Of a DNA stretch of 64,000 bases, positions 26,725-35,368 are shown in pieces. The position numbers were made by a program, and so were the translations under genes. The notes under the pieces are model-generated. The model was given only the letters and a program-made list of their open reading frames with translations. It did no database searches and was not told the origin of the DNA. Within the stretch, counting starts at the first letter, position 1, and each line of letters begins with the position of its first letter. Origin of the DNA: Pseudomonas sp. HR96 (lineage in GTDB: Bacteria > Pseudomonadota > Gammaproteobacteria > Pseudomonadales > Pseudomonadaceae); the NCBI RefSeq assembly GCF_034059295.1, contig NZ_CP139141.1, positions 310,001 through 374,000 on the forward strand, given 5' to 3'.

Positions 26725-27597
26725 ATGTCTGGTCCTTCATCCAATGCAGCCCTCGCCGCCAACGCGGCGCGCCGTGGCAGTGTCGTTTCCCGACGCATCC
26801 TCATCGGCCTGGGCTGGCTGGTGTTCTTTCTGTTTCTGCTGTTGCCGCTGTTCATCGTGGTGTCCCAAGGCCTGAGCCAGGGCCTGGGGGCGTTCTTCAA
26901 TGCCATCCTCGAGCCTGATGCGCTGTCGGCACTCAAGTTGACCGTGATCGCCGTGGTCATCTCGGTGCCGCTCAACGTGTTGTTCGGGGTGAGCGCCGCG
27001 TGGTGCGTGAGCAAGTACTCGTTTCGCGGCAAGAGCATCCTGGTCACCTTGATCGACCTGCCGTTCTCGGTGTCGCCGGTGATCGCCGGCCTGGTCTACG
27101 TGCTGATGTTCGGTGCCCAGGGGCTATTCGGCCCCTGGTTGCAGGACCACGACATCCAGATCGTCTTCGCCCTGCCAGGCATCGTGCTGGCGACCATCTT
27201 TGTCACCGTACCCTTCGTGGCGCGCGAGCTGATCCCGCTGATGCAGGAGCAGGGTACCCAGGAAGAGGAAGCGGCACGGCTGCTGGGCGCCAACGGCTGG
27301 CAGATGTTCTGGTACGTCACCCTGCCCAACATCAAGTGGGGGCTGATCTATGGGGTGGTGCTCTGCACGGCGCGGGCCATGGGCGAGTTCGGCGCCGTAT
27401 CGGTGGTGTCCGGGCACATCCGTGGCGTGACCAACACGCTGCCGCTGCATGTCGAGATTCTCTACAACGAATATAACCACGTGGCGGCGTTTGCCGTGGC
27501 GAGTCTGTTGCTGATCCTGGCGCTCTTCATCCTGCTGCTCAAGCAGTGGAGCGAGAACCGTATTAACCGACTGCGCGCCGGCGCGGCGGAGGACTGA
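26725..27597 (+). CDS. cysW: Sulfate/thiosulfate ABC transporter permease CysW
   Basis: A 290-residue second permease subunit. The EAA loop is [28 protein letters not shown], followed by [35 protein letters not shown], typical of CysW. The frame is open upstream, overlapping cysT, but the ATG at 26725 has an AAGGAGG eight bases before it and gives the family length. The stop is three bases before the cysA ATG. Confidence 0.95.
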   Translation: MSGPSSNAALAANAARRGSVVSRRILIGLGWLVFFLFLLLPLFIVVSQGLSQGLGAFFNAILEPDALSALKLTVIAVVISVPLNVLFGVSAAWCVSKYSFRGKSILVTLIDLPFSVSPVIAGLVYVLMFGAQGLFGPWLQDHDIQIVFALPGIVLATIFVTVPFVARELIPLMQEQGTQEEEAARLLGANGWQMFWYVTLPNIKWGLIYGVVLCTARAMGEFGAVSVVSGHIRGVTNTLPLHVEILYNEYNHVAAFAVASLLLILALFILLLKQWSENRINRLRAGAAED

Positions 27598-27600
27598 TTC

Positions 27601-28572
27601 ATGTCGATCGAAGTGCGTAACGTCAGCAAGAATTTCAATGCCTTCAAGGCGCTCAACAGCATCAATCTGGACATCCAGAGTGGCGAGTTGGTCGCACTGC
27701 TGGGGCCGTCCGGCTGTGGCAAGACCACCCTGCTGCGGATCATCGCCGGGCTGGAAACGCCGGACGCCGGCAATATCGTGTTTCATGGCGAGGACGTCTC
27801 CGGGCACGACGTGCGCCACCGCAACGTCGGTTTCGTGTTCCAGCACTACGCCCTGTTCCGCCACATGACGGTGTTCGACAACGTCGCCTTCGGCCTGCGC
27901 ATGAAGCCCAAGGGCGAGCGTCCGAACGAGACGCGCATCGCCGAGAAGGTCCATGAGCTGCTGAACATGGTGCAGCTCGACTGGCTGGCCGACCGCTACC
28001 CCGAACAGCTGTCCGGTGGCCAGCGTCAGCGCATCGCCCTGGCCCGCGCGCTGGCTGTCGAGCCCAAGGTGCTGCTGCTGGACGAGCCGTTTGGCGCCCT
28101 CGATGCCAAGGTGCGCAAGGAGCTGCGGCGCTGGCTGGCGCGCCTGCACGAGGACATCAACCTGACCTCGGTGTTCGTCACCCACGACCAGGAGGAGGCC
28201 ATGGAAGTGGCCGATCGGATCGTGGTGATGAACAAGGGCGTGATCGAGCAGATCGGCTCACCGGGCGAGGTGTACGAGAACCCGGCCAGCGACTTCGTCT
28301 ATCATTTTCTGGGTGACTCGAACCGCCTGCACCTGGGCGAAGACCATCACGTGATGTTCCGTCCCCATGAGGTCTCGTTGTCGCGCTCGGAGTTCGAGGA
28401 GCACCATGCGGCAGTGGTGCGCGACATTCGTCCGCTGGGGGCGACCACGCGCATCACCCTCAAGGTCGAGGGCCAGAGCGAGCTGATCGAGGCCGAAGTG
28501 GTCAAGGATCACGACGGCCTGGTGGGGCTGGCCAAGGGCGATACCTTGTTCTTCAAGCCCAAGACCCGCTAG
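27601..28572 (+). CDS. cysA: Sulfate/thiosulfate ABC transporter ATPase CysA
   Basis: A 323-residue ATPase with Walker [10 protein letters not shown] (35-43), Q-loop [17 protein letters not shown], signature LSGGQRQR (~138) and Walker [13 protein letters not shown] (~157). The H-loop is in [16 protein letters not shown], and a short C-terminal regulatory domain (~240-323) follows. It energises sulfate uptake with CysT, CysW and Sbp. The end overlaps the convergent Mpo1-like gene by four bases. Confidence 0.95.
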   Translation: MSIEVRNVSKNFNAFKALNSINLDIQSGELVALLGPSGCGKTTLLRIIAGLETPDAGNIVFHGEDVSGHDVRHRNVGFVFQHYALFRHMTVFDNVAFGLRMKPKGERPNETRIAEKVHELLNMVQLDWLADRYPEQLSGGQRQRIALARALAVEPKVLLLDEPFGALDAKVRKELRRWLARLHEDINLTSVFVTHDQEEAMEVADRIVVMNKGVIEQIGSPGEVYENPASDFVYHFLGDSNRLHLGEDHHVMFRPHEVSLSRSEFEEHHAAVVRDIRPLGATTRITLKVEGQSELIEAEVVKDHDGLVGLAKGDTLFFKPKTR

Positions 28573-29066
28573 ACGGCGCAGCGCTGATCGATCTGCTCGC
28601 GCAGGTCGCGGCGCCAGCCCAGCAGGAACCCCATCTCCGCCACCACGAACAGCGGCCCGATGATCAGGCCGCTGATGTCGTCGATGAACGCCGGTTTGCG
28701 CCCTTCGTAGTAATGGCCAATGAACTGGATCACCCAGCCCACCACGAATGCGCCGACCCCGGCGCCGAGCCACACGGCCGTGGATTGCCCGGCCAGCGCG
28801 GCGCCGGCCCACAGGCACAGCGCCAGCATCGCGCTCATCAATACGCCCAGGCGCATATCCAGGCGCAGGTAGAACGCTGCGGCGGCGGCCGCTACCAGCA
28901 GCGCCGGCGAGCACCACAAGCCTGCCAGCCATAGCCCGGGGCGGGACAGCAGCACGGCGACGGCCAGCACGATCAGCGGAATGCCGACGAAATGGGTGAG
29001 GATGTTGCGCGGGTCGCGGTGATAGGCCGCGTATTGCCCGAGGTGATCGACGAGGGTCTTTTTCAT
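28569..29066 (-). CDS. Mpo1-like (DUF962) membrane protein
   Basis: A 165-residue protein of the DUF962/Mpo1 family. The N-terminal [22 protein letters not shown] (~13-34) and the C-terminal [14 protein letters not shown] (~113-126) contain the conserved His residues that in yeast Mpo1 bind iron for 2-hydroxy fatty-acid dioxygenation. Four hydrophobic segments are visible. The bacterial role is unproven; a lipid-oxidising function is inferred from the yeast member. Convergent with cysA. Confidence 0.85.
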   Translation of the reverse strand: MKKTLVDHLGQYAAYHRDPRNILTHFVGIPLIVLAVAVLLSRPGLWLAGLWCSPALLVAAAAAAFYLRLDMRLGVLMSAMLALCLWAGAALAGQSTAVWLGAGVGAFVVGWVIQFIGHYYEGRKPAFIDDISGLIIGPLFVVAEMGFLLGWRRDLREQIDQRCAV

Positions 29067-29251
29067 TGTCGTGCCTGCGGCGAAGGGTGTTGATGGAGAT
29101 GTTGTACCGCCAAAAGCGCCGGTTTTTTACTTGAGAGTTCTTTGATGCTGGTGATTGGCAAGATTGGCGTCCATTACAAGCCGCCACCCCGGGCCTTGCC
29201 ACAAGCCCCCACCCAAGCCTAGTCTGCGAGGCTATCAAGATGAGGTGTGCG

Positions 29252-29932
29252 ATGCGTCTGCTGGTTGTCGAAGATGATGCCCCCACGGGCGACCTGCTGG
29301 CTGCAACGCTGAGGGCGGCCGGCCATGAGGTCGACCTGGCCGACAATGGCCTGGCCGGGCGGCATTTCATCGAGCAGCAGCAATACCAGCTGATCATCCT
29401 CGACGTGATGCTGCCGGGTCTCAATGGCTGGCAGTTGCTCAAGCTGATCCGACAGGGGGGCGATACGCCGGTGCTGTTCCTGACTGCCCGTGACTCGCTC
29501 GAAGACCGCCTGCGCGGCCTTGAACTGCAGGCCGACGATTACCTGATGAAACCCTTCACTCCAGCTGACCTGCTGGCTCGGGTGCAGACCCTGCTGCGCC
29601 GCACTGCGGCCGGCGGGGCCGAGATGCACCGCATCGCCGACCTGGAAATCGACGTGCCGCGCCGTCGGGTCAGCCGTGGAGGGCAGCGCATTGCGCTGGG
29701 CGACAGAGAGTTCGACCTGTTGGTGTTGCTGGCCGGTCGCCAGGGCCAGGTAGTGTCCAGCGCCACGATCGCCGCGCTGCTGTGGCAAACCGAAGACGTC
29801 GGCCCGATCGAGGTGGCCATCCACCGGCTTCGTGCCAAGGTCGACGAGCGCTACCCGCCCAGATTGATTCACGGCGCGGTGGGCCAGGGTTATTGCCTGC
29901 AAGACCCGGCTACAGGTTCGAGCCATTCCTGA
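29252..29932 (+). CDS. OmpR/PhoB-family response regulator, orphan
   Basis: A 226-residue two-component regulator. The receiver domain has VVEDD (5-9), phosphoacceptor Asp51 in LIILDVMLPGLNG and Lys100 in DDYLMKPF. A winged-helix DNA-binding domain (~130-220) ends in IEVAIHRLRAKVD and GQGYCL. The ATG at 29252 has GAGG six bases before it and starts the family-typical MRLLVVEDD; an ATG at 29240 is also in frame. No sensor kinase gene is adjacent, which is unusual for this family. Its 3' end overlaps the AraC gene by 23 bases. Confidence 0.9.
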   Translation: MRLLVVEDDAPTGDLLAATLRAAGHEVDLADNGLAGRHFIEQQQYQLIILDVMLPGLNGWQLLKLIRQGGDTPVLFLTARDSLEDRLRGLELQADDYLMKPFTPADLLARVQTLLRRTAAGGAEMHRIADLEIDVPRRRVSRGGQRIALGDREFDLLVLLAGRQGQVVSSATIAALLWQTEDVGPIEVAIHRLRAKVDERYPPRLIHGAVGQGYCLQDPATGSSHS

Positions 29933-30917
29933 ACTGGGCGGGTGACAAGCCGGTCCACAGGCGAAACGCTCGGTTGAAGCTGCCGGCATCGGCGAAACCC
30001 AGGCGCCGGCCGATCTCGGCCAGGGGCGTGTCGGGTTCGCGCAGGTAGTTGAGCGCGAGGTTTTGGCGGCACTCATCGAGCAGGCTGTCGTAGCGGCAGC
30101 CCTCATCGGCCAGGTGCCGCTGCAGGCTGCGCAGGCCGACGTTGAAGCTCGCCGCGATGTCCTCGGCATCGGGTACGCCCAACGGTAGCCGGGCTTCGAT
30201 GGCCGCACGCACGCGGCGCTCCCAGGTCAGCGGCTGCAACATCCCCAGGGTTTTCTCGACCACCGCCTCGGTGCCTTGCGCCAGCTCCGGGTTGGCTTCG
30301 TCCAGGTGGGCTTCGAAATCGTCAAGGGCGAACTCCAGGCAGTTTTCCACCGCGCCAAAGGCAATCGGTGAGCGGAACAGGTTATGCCAGGGCGAAGGGT
30401 CCAGGGGCGGCGGGCGCGTCAGGCTCACGGCCAACGGTGCGTAATGGCGCCCCAGGCGGCTGCGGCAGGTGCGCAGGCAGGTCGCGGCCAGTGCGTCGAT
30501 GGCCTCGGCGGCAGGGGCGGCGCTTGCTTCCCGGGTGTTCAGGCAAAAGGTGTAGCGGTCTTCCAGGCGCTGCAGGCTGGGGGTGAGGGCATCGCCGACC
30601 ACCTGGTGATGGCGCACGATTCGTTCGAAGACCTCGCGCAGATTGTCGCTGGCCACCAGGCCGTAGCCCAGGCCGTGGAAGGTGCTCGGGCTGACGAAGC
30701 GCGACACCCGCAGGCCGATCGCCGGATCGCCACTGGCCTGTACCGCCAGTTGCCACAAGCGTGTCGTCGCTGCCAGGGGATGGCAGGCATTGGTCTCGTC
30801 CAACAGCGGCTGCTCGATGCCCGCATTGGCGCACAGCGCCGCGCTGTCCAGCCCGAGCGCATCCAGTTGGCGGCGCAAGGCATGGGTCCAACTGGCCAGG
30901 GTCGTTACTTCACTCAT
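29910..30917 (-). CDS. AraC-family regulator with OruR/FtrA-type N-terminal domain
   Basis: A 335-residue regulator. An arabinose-binding-like (DUF4066-type) N-terminal region of ~200 residues contains PLAATTRLWQLAVQASGDPAIGLRVSRFVSPSTFHGLGYGLVAS. The C-terminal AraC double HTH (~240-335) has LRSLQRHLADEG and the second helix motif IGRRLGFADAGSFNRAFRLWTGLSPAQFR. Targets are unknown; the neighbouring small-hydrolase gene diverges from it across a 244-base AT-rich gap and is a candidate. Confidence 0.88.
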   Translation of the reverse strand: MSEVTTLASWTHALRRQLDALGLDSAALCANAGIEQPLLDETNACHPLAATTRLWQLAVQASGDPAIGLRVSRFVSPSTFHGLGYGLVASDNLREVFERIVRHHQVVGDALTPSLQRLEDRYTFCLNTREASAAPAAEAIDALAATCLRTCRSRLGRHYAPLAVSLTRPPPLDPSPWHNLFRSPIAFGAVENCLEFALDDFEAHLDEANPELAQGTEAVVEKTLGMLQPLTWERRVRAAIEARLPLGVPDAEDIAASFNVGLRSLQRHLADEGCRYDSLLDECRQNLALNYLREPDTPLAEIGRRLGFADAGSFNRAFRLWTGLSPAQFRNGSNL

Positions 30918-31161
30918 GCTGCCCTCCTGGCATGGCTGCTCGTCTCATTGGCGCCCGATTCACTGTCACGCAAGCGACAAGCAAGAATGAGATCATGCGG
31001 GGTTGTTCTGCAAGTGCCGCCAGACTGAATGCAGGCTGATAATTGCTATATATTCATTTAAAGAATTACCAAATAGCTTCTTATTCCTTAACGGATATAT
31101 ACCTCGCCTTTATACTTTGCCCCTGAGCAGCGCCTGATCCAAACAGGCTGGAGGTGAAGCC

Positions 31162-31743
31162 ATGGGCAACGAATCGATCCGCTATCTGATAGTGCCAGGC
31201 TGGCATGGCTCGCCGGCCGAGCACTGGCAAAGCCACTGGCAAGCCAGCTTGCCCAATGGCGCGCGTGTCGAACAGGCCGACTGGTCGACGCCTCTGCGCA
31301 GCGACTGGGTCGAGGCGCTGGAGCAGGCGGTGGCGGCGCAGGCGGGCCCGGTGATACTGATCGCCCACAGCCTGGGTTGCATCGCTGTGGCGCATTGGGC
31401 CGCCCAGGCGCCGGTGGCCTTGCTGCGCCGAGTGCGCGGGGCCTTGCTGGTGGCACCGGCGGATGTCGAGCGCCCGGCGTGCCCGCAGGCGCTGCGCAAC
31501 TTTGCCCCGATCCCGCGCCAGTTGCTGCCGTTTCCCAGCCAAGTGGTCAGTTCCGACAACGACCCGGCTGTCAGCGCGCCGCGGGCGCTGGAGCTGGCCC
31601 GTGACTGGGGCGCCGAGGCCGGCATTCTCGCTGGCGCCGGACATATCAACGTCAAATCCGGGCATCAGCGCTGGGAGCAGGGCTTCGCCTACCTGTACCG
31701 CCTGCAACGCCAGCTGGAACACGGCGCCTTGCAGCGCGCCTGA
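31162..31743 (+). CDS. Small serine hydrolase, RBBP9/YdeN family
   Basis: A 193-residue alpha/beta hydrolase. The start IRYLIVPGWHGSPAEHWQSHW is typical of the RBBP9/YdeN family. The nucleophile is Ser70 in LIAHSLGC, the acid probably Asp132 or Asp134 (VVSSDNDP), and the base His161 in GAGHIN. No signal peptide, so cytoplasmic. The gene lies 77 bases before the AAA+ gene on the same strand, between two sulfur-uptake blocks, so a sulfur-limitation role is possible but not shown. Confidence 0.87.
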   Translation: MGNESIRYLIVPGWHGSPAEHWQSHWQASLPNGARVEQADWSTPLRSDWVEALEQAVAAQAGPVILIAHSLGCIAVAHWAAQAPVALLRRVRGALLVAPADVERPACPQALRNFAPIPRQLLPFPSQVVSSDNDPAVSAPRALELARDWGAEAGILAGAGHINVKSGHQRWEQGFAYLYRLQRQLEHGALQRA

Positions 31744-31820
31744 TGCCATGGTCGCGTCCGGGCCATGAATAACGAGCGAGTAGCGTCAACGCCGCACGGT
31801 GGCGTTGGCGGGAGTGTGTG

Positions 31821-32765
31821 ATGAGTATCGACGAGTTTTTCAGCCAGCCGCTGCTGACCTTTCCCGACGCCGAGAAGAGCCCGCTGAGCATCCGCGCCAA
31901 GGCGCTGGTGTTCGTCGACCCGCGCTCGCGGCGGTTGCGCGAGCAGCTGGAAGATCTGGCGCCACGACGCCTGCCTATTCTGATTCGCGGCGAGACCGGC
32001 ACCGGCAAGGAGCTGCTGGCCCGGCAGATTCACCGGGCCAGCGACCGCGGCGGGTTGTTCGTGTCGGTCAACTGCGGCGCCATCAGTCCGACCTATGCCG
32101 ACGCCGAGCTGTTCGGCTACAGCGCCGGCGCCCATGCCGGGGCCGCGAGCAGTCGGGCCGGCTGGTTCGGTTCGGCGAATGGCGGCACCTTGTACCTGGA
32201 CGAAATCGCCGACCTGCCGCTGAGCATCCAGGTCAAGCTGCTGGCGGCGCTGGAAAACCACGAAGTGTTTCGCGTCGGCGCGCCGCAGCCCAGCCCGGTG
32301 GACGTGCGGTTGGTGGCGGCGACCAGCATCGATCTGGGCCAGGCCGTTGCGGCAGGGCGTTTCGACGAGCGCTTGCTGCATTATCTGGATGAAGGTCAAC
32401 TGGTGCTGCCGGCCTTGCGTGAACGCACCGGCGACATCCTCTCGCTGGCCGAGTACTTCATCGGCATTTACAGCCAGCGCCTGGGGCTGGCGGTACCACT
32501 GCTCAGCGAAGCGGCGCAGCAGGTGCTGGAAGCGCACTACTGGCCGGGCAATACCCGCGAGCTGGAAAACGTCATTCACTTCGCGCTGCTGGTCAGCACG
32601 GGCGAGCAGATTCTGCCGCAGCACCTGAACCTGCTACCGAGCATCGACCCACTGGAGGAGATCCAGCGCCAGATCAAACGCTTGGCGCTGCAGGGCGGCG
32701 ATGTCGACTGGGGTGCCCTGCAGCAGCTGTTGGAGGGGGCTCGCGAGGGCTTGGCGGCAGAGTGA
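31821..32765 (+). CDS. SfnR-like sigma54-type AAA+ regulator lacking GAFTGA and HTH
   Basis: A 314-residue protein with a short N-terminal segment instead of a receiver, then an AAA+ domain. Walker A is GETGTGKE at 57-64, Walker B TLYLDEI at 123-129, and LRERTGDIL and YWPGNTRELENVI mark the sensor regions. The loop that contacts sigma54, normally GAFTGA, reads GAHAGA (103-108). After the AAA+ domain only ~45 residues remain, with no visible Fis-type HTH. The overall sequence resembles SfnR-type regulators of sulfone/organosulfur use. ATG chosen for GGAG at 31811-31814. Whether it still activates transcription is doubtful. It precedes an orphan metQ. Confidence 0.83.
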   Translation: MSIDEFFSQPLLTFPDAEKSPLSIRAKALVFVDPRSRRLREQLEDLAPRRLPILIRGETGTGKELLARQIHRASDRGGLFVSVNCGAISPTYADAELFGYSAGAHAGAASSRAGWFGSANGGTLYLDEIADLPLSIQVKLLAALENHEVFRVGAPQPSPVDVRLVAATSIDLGQAVAAGRFDERLLHYLDEGQLVLPALRERTGDILSLAEYFIGIYSQRLGLAVPLLSEAAQQVLEAHYWPGNTRELENVIHFALLVSTGEQILPQHLNLLPSIDPLEEIQRQIKRLALQGGDVDWGALQQLLEGAREGLAAE

Positions 32766-32881
32766 AAAAGATTATAAGCAGCGAAGTAAAAGATATTGTC
32801 TAGTAATAAATAAACTCGGTATCTTCCGCTTCACGCCGGCAGCTCTCCAAGACCGGCACCTATCTGGATCAAGGACTTAGC

Positions 32882-33664
32882 ATGAAAAAGGCTCTGCTGT
32901 TCACTGCTCTCGCCGCAGCCCTCACTGCTGGTATCGCCAACGCCGCTGAAAAGCTGGTGGTGGCTGCCACGCCGATCCCCCACGCCGAAATTCTCGAGCT
33001 GATCAAGCCGACCCTGGCCAAGGAAGGCGTGGACCTGGAAATCAAGGTCTTCACCGACTACGTGCAACCCAACGTACAAGTGGCCGAGAAGCGTCTGGAT
33101 GCCAACTACTTCCAGACCAAGCCATACCTGGACAATTTCAACAAGGGCAAAGGCACCAATCTGGTGACGGTGGTGGGCGTGCACGTCGAACCTTTCGGTG
33201 GCTACTCGAAGAAGTACAAGTCGCTGGCTGAGCTGCCGGACGGCGCCACCGTGGCCATTCCCAACGAAGGCAGCAACAGCGGCCGCGCCCTGCTGCTTCT
33301 GCAAAAGGCCGGCCTGCTGACCCTGAAGGATCCGAGCAACGCCCTGGCCACCCCGAAAGACATCGCCACCAACCCCAAGCACCTGAAGTTCAAGGAGCTT
33401 GAGTCGGCCATGTTGCCACGCGTGCTGGACCAGGTTGACCTGGACCTGATCAACACCAACTACGCGCTGGAAGCCAAGCTCAACCCGGCCAAGGATGCAT
33501 TGGTGATCGAAGGTTCCGATTCGCCGTACGTCAACTTCCTGGTTGCCCGCCCGGACAACAAGGACAGCGACGCCATCAAGAAACTGGCTGCCGCGCTGAC
33601 CAGCCCGGAAGTGAAGGCGTTCATCGCCAAGAAATATGAAGGCGCGGTGCTGCCGGCGTTCTGA
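32882..33664 (+). CDS. metQ: MetQ/NlpA-family substrate-binding protein, orphan
   Basis: A 260-residue periplasmic binding protein of the NlpA family for methionine or related sulfur compounds. Motifs include VVAATPIPHAEILE, LDANYFQTKPYLDNFNKGKG and VPNEGSNSGRAL-like IPNEGSNSGRALLLLQKAG. The signal peptide ends ANA-AEK (~22) and has no lipobox cysteine, whereas E. coli MetQ is a lipoprotein. No permease or ATPase gene is adjacent; it could use the MetNI encoded at 42501-44268. A rho-independent terminator follows. Confidence 0.9.
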   Translation: MKKALLFTALAAALTAGIANAAEKLVVAATPIPHAEILELIKPTLAKEGVDLEIKVFTDYVQPNVQVAEKRLDANYFQTKPYLDNFNKGKGTNLVTVVGVHVEPFGGYSKKYKSLAELPDGATVAIPNEGSNSGRALLLLQKAGLLTLKDPSNALATPKDIATNPKHLKFKELESAMLPRVLDQVDLDLINTNYALEAKLNPAKDALVIEGSDSPYVNFLVARPDNKDSDAIKKLAAALTSPEVKAFIAKKYEGAVLPAF

Positions 33665-33688
33665 TTGATTTGTGTGCGTGAGGTGTTG

Positions 33689-33724
33689 ACGCCGACGGCT
33701 TGAAAAAGCGTCGGCGTTTTTTTT
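33689..33724 (+). terminator. Rho-independent terminator after orphan metQ
   Basis: ACGCCGACG and CGTCGGCGT form a 9-bp stem around a short A-rich loop, followed by a run of eight T. Confidence 0.88.
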
Positions 33725-33757
33725 GCGGGGAGTCATCGAGGGTGGCCGAGGCGCGGA

Positions 33758-33928
33758 TCACTTCAAGAGCACCATGCCATAGAGCATCAACAGTGCGAAG
33801 CCGGCGGTGACCAGCAGCGGTATGACCACTGAGGTGCTCTGGGCATTCTCACGCTCGATGCATCGATCCACTTCATCTGCGTATTCCTGGACTTTTCTGT
33901 TCATTTCCTTGATGTATTCTCGGTCCAT
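33758..33928 (-). CDS. Small single-pass membrane protein
   Basis: A 56-residue product with a charged, helical N-terminal half (MDREYIKEMNRKVQEYADEV) and one C-terminal membrane segment (residues ~34-54). The ATG at 33928 follows AGGGAA at good distance; a longer in-frame start at 33991 would overlap the upstream gene. It is coupled, 11 bases apart, to a second tiny membrane protein. Unrecognised family. Confidence 0.55.
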   Translation of the reverse strand: MDREYIKEMNRKVQEYADEVDRCIERENAQSTSVVIPLLVTAGFALLMLYGMVLLK

Positions 33929-33939
33929 GTCGTGTTCCC

Positions 33940-34149
33940 TCAAAGGAAATCCATCAGCATTCTGATCACTGCGGTGATCGACGCGACCCAAACGGCTCCG
34001 ATTCCATAGGGATACAGATTGAAGTCCCGTACGAGCTTTCGGCGCTCGGCGTAAATCTTGTGTCTCTCTGCGTTCAGCTTGTGAGCCTCAGCCCAGAGCT
34101 TTTTCAGTTCTGCCTCTTCACGATCCGGGTTGTTCACCTCTGCCTCCAT
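33940..34149 (-). CDS. Small membrane protein with charged coiled N-terminus
   Basis: A 69-residue product. Residues ~5-45 are almost entirely charged and helical (REEAELKKLWAEAHKLNAER), followed by one membrane segment (~49-67). The frame is open to 34341, but the ATG at 34149 avoids overlap with the efflux operon's promoter region. First of a two-gene minus-strand unit with the 56-residue membrane protein; the shared layout suggests they act together. Function unknown. Confidence 0.5.
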   Translation of the reverse strand: MEAEVNNPDREEAELKKLWAEAHKLNAERHKIYAERRKLVRDFNLYPYGIGAVWVASITAVIRMLMDFL

Positions 34150-34282
34150 GCCACTGGACTTTGTTACGCTGCCCTCCTGGCTGCGCAGACTTCGAAGTAT
34201 ACTCCCGGCCCACAAGGAACCCGTGTCTGCCCCGGCAGTCGCATTAACTCTAAATATTACAAGTGCGCGCAAAGGAGATTGC

Positions 34283-35368
34283 ATGGCGGCGAGGCTATGG
34301 ATGTGGGCAGGATTGTCGATCCTGCTGGCAGGTTGCGACAAGCCGGCGCCGTCGTCGCCCGAGCGTCCGCGTGTGCAGGTTCAGCAGGTGCAGGCCAGCC
34401 AGTTCGCCGCTGCAGTGAATCTGACAGGCGACATCCAGGCGCGGGTGCAGACCCAATTGTCGTTCCGCGTCGGCGGCAAGATCATCGAGCGCAAGGTCGA
34501 TGTCGGCGACCGCATCAGTGCCCAGCAAGTGCTCGCACGGCTGGACCCCAAAGACCTGCAGACCAGCCTCGACTCGGCCAAGGCGGCGGTCATCGCCGAG
34601 CAAGCGCGCGTGACACAGACCAGCGCGGCCTTCGTCCGCCAGCAAAAACTGCTGCCCAAGGGCTACACCAGCCAGAGTGAATACGATTCGGCGCAGGCCG
34701 CCTTGCGTGGCGCGCAGAGTGCCCTGGCCGCTGCCCAGGCGCAGCAAGCCAATGCCCGCGAACAACTGAGCTATACCGCCCTGGTCGCCGAAGCGCCCGG
34801 GGTGATCACCGCGCGCCAGGCCGAAGTCGGCCAGGTGGTGCAAGCCACCGCGCCGGTGTTCGGCCTGGCCCGCGACGGCGATCGCGATGCGGTGTTCAAC
34901 GTCTATGAATCGCTGTTCGTCAAACCGGTCGAAGACCAGCCTGTGACCGTCAGCCTGCTCGACGACCCGAGCATCAAGGTGGTCGGCAAGGTGCGCGAAG
35001 TCACCCCGGCGGTCTCGGCGCAGAGCGGCACCCTGCAGGTCAAGATCACCCTGGAGAAGCTGCCGCCGGGCATGCGCCTTGGCTCGGTGGTCAGCGCGTC
35101 GCTGGATGCACCCTCGAGTAGCAGCGTCGAGCTGCCCTGGGCGGCGCTGACCAAGGACCTGTCGAAAACCGGCGTACCGGCCGACAGCGCCGTATGGGTG
35201 CTGCAAGGCGATCGCACGCAGCTGCGCAAGGTCAAGGTGCTGCGCTACCTGACCGGCAAGGTCATCATCGGCGATGGCCTGCAGGCAGGCGATCAGGTGG
35301 TCGTCGCCGGCGGCCAGTTGCTGCATCCCGACATGCAGGTGGAAGTGGTCAAGGAGGCCGGCCAATGA
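34283..35368 (+). CDS. RND efflux periplasmic adaptor lipoprotein 1 (TriA-like)
   Basis: A 361-residue membrane-fusion protein. The lipoprotein signal ends LLAGC (lipid Cys18). Barrel-sandwich/lipoyl halves (~55-75 and ~165-190), an alpha-hairpin (~95-165, rich in Ala/Gln) and a beta-barrel (~190-290) follow. The ATG at 34283 has AAAGGAG. It overlaps the second adaptor gene by four bases (ATGA). Two adaptors plus one pump is the TriABC arrangement of P. aeruginosa, a triclosan exporter. No outer-membrane channel gene is in the operon. Confidence 0.88.
   Translation: MAARLWMWAGLSILLAGCDKPAPSSPERPRVQVQQVQASQFAAAVNLTGDIQARVQTQLSFRVGGKIIERKVDVGDRISAQQVLARLDPKDLQTSLDSAKAAVIAEQARVTQTSAAFVRQQKLLPKGYTSQSEYDSAQAALRGAQSALAAAQAQQANAREQLSYTALVAEAPGVITARQAEVGQVVQATAPVFGLARDGDRDAVFNVYESLFVKPVEDQPVTVSLLDDPSIKVVGKVREVTPAVSAQSGTLQVKITLEKLPPGMRLGSVVSASLDAPSSSSVELPWAALTKDLSKTGVPADSAVWVLQGDRTQLRKVKVLRYLTGKVIIGDGLQAGDQVVVAGGQLLHPDMQVEVVKEAGQ

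Noticed and set aside
32765..32881. A sigma54 -24/-12 promoter before orphan metQ
   Set aside because: No TGGCAC-N5-TTGC type element at the right spacing could be found by eye.
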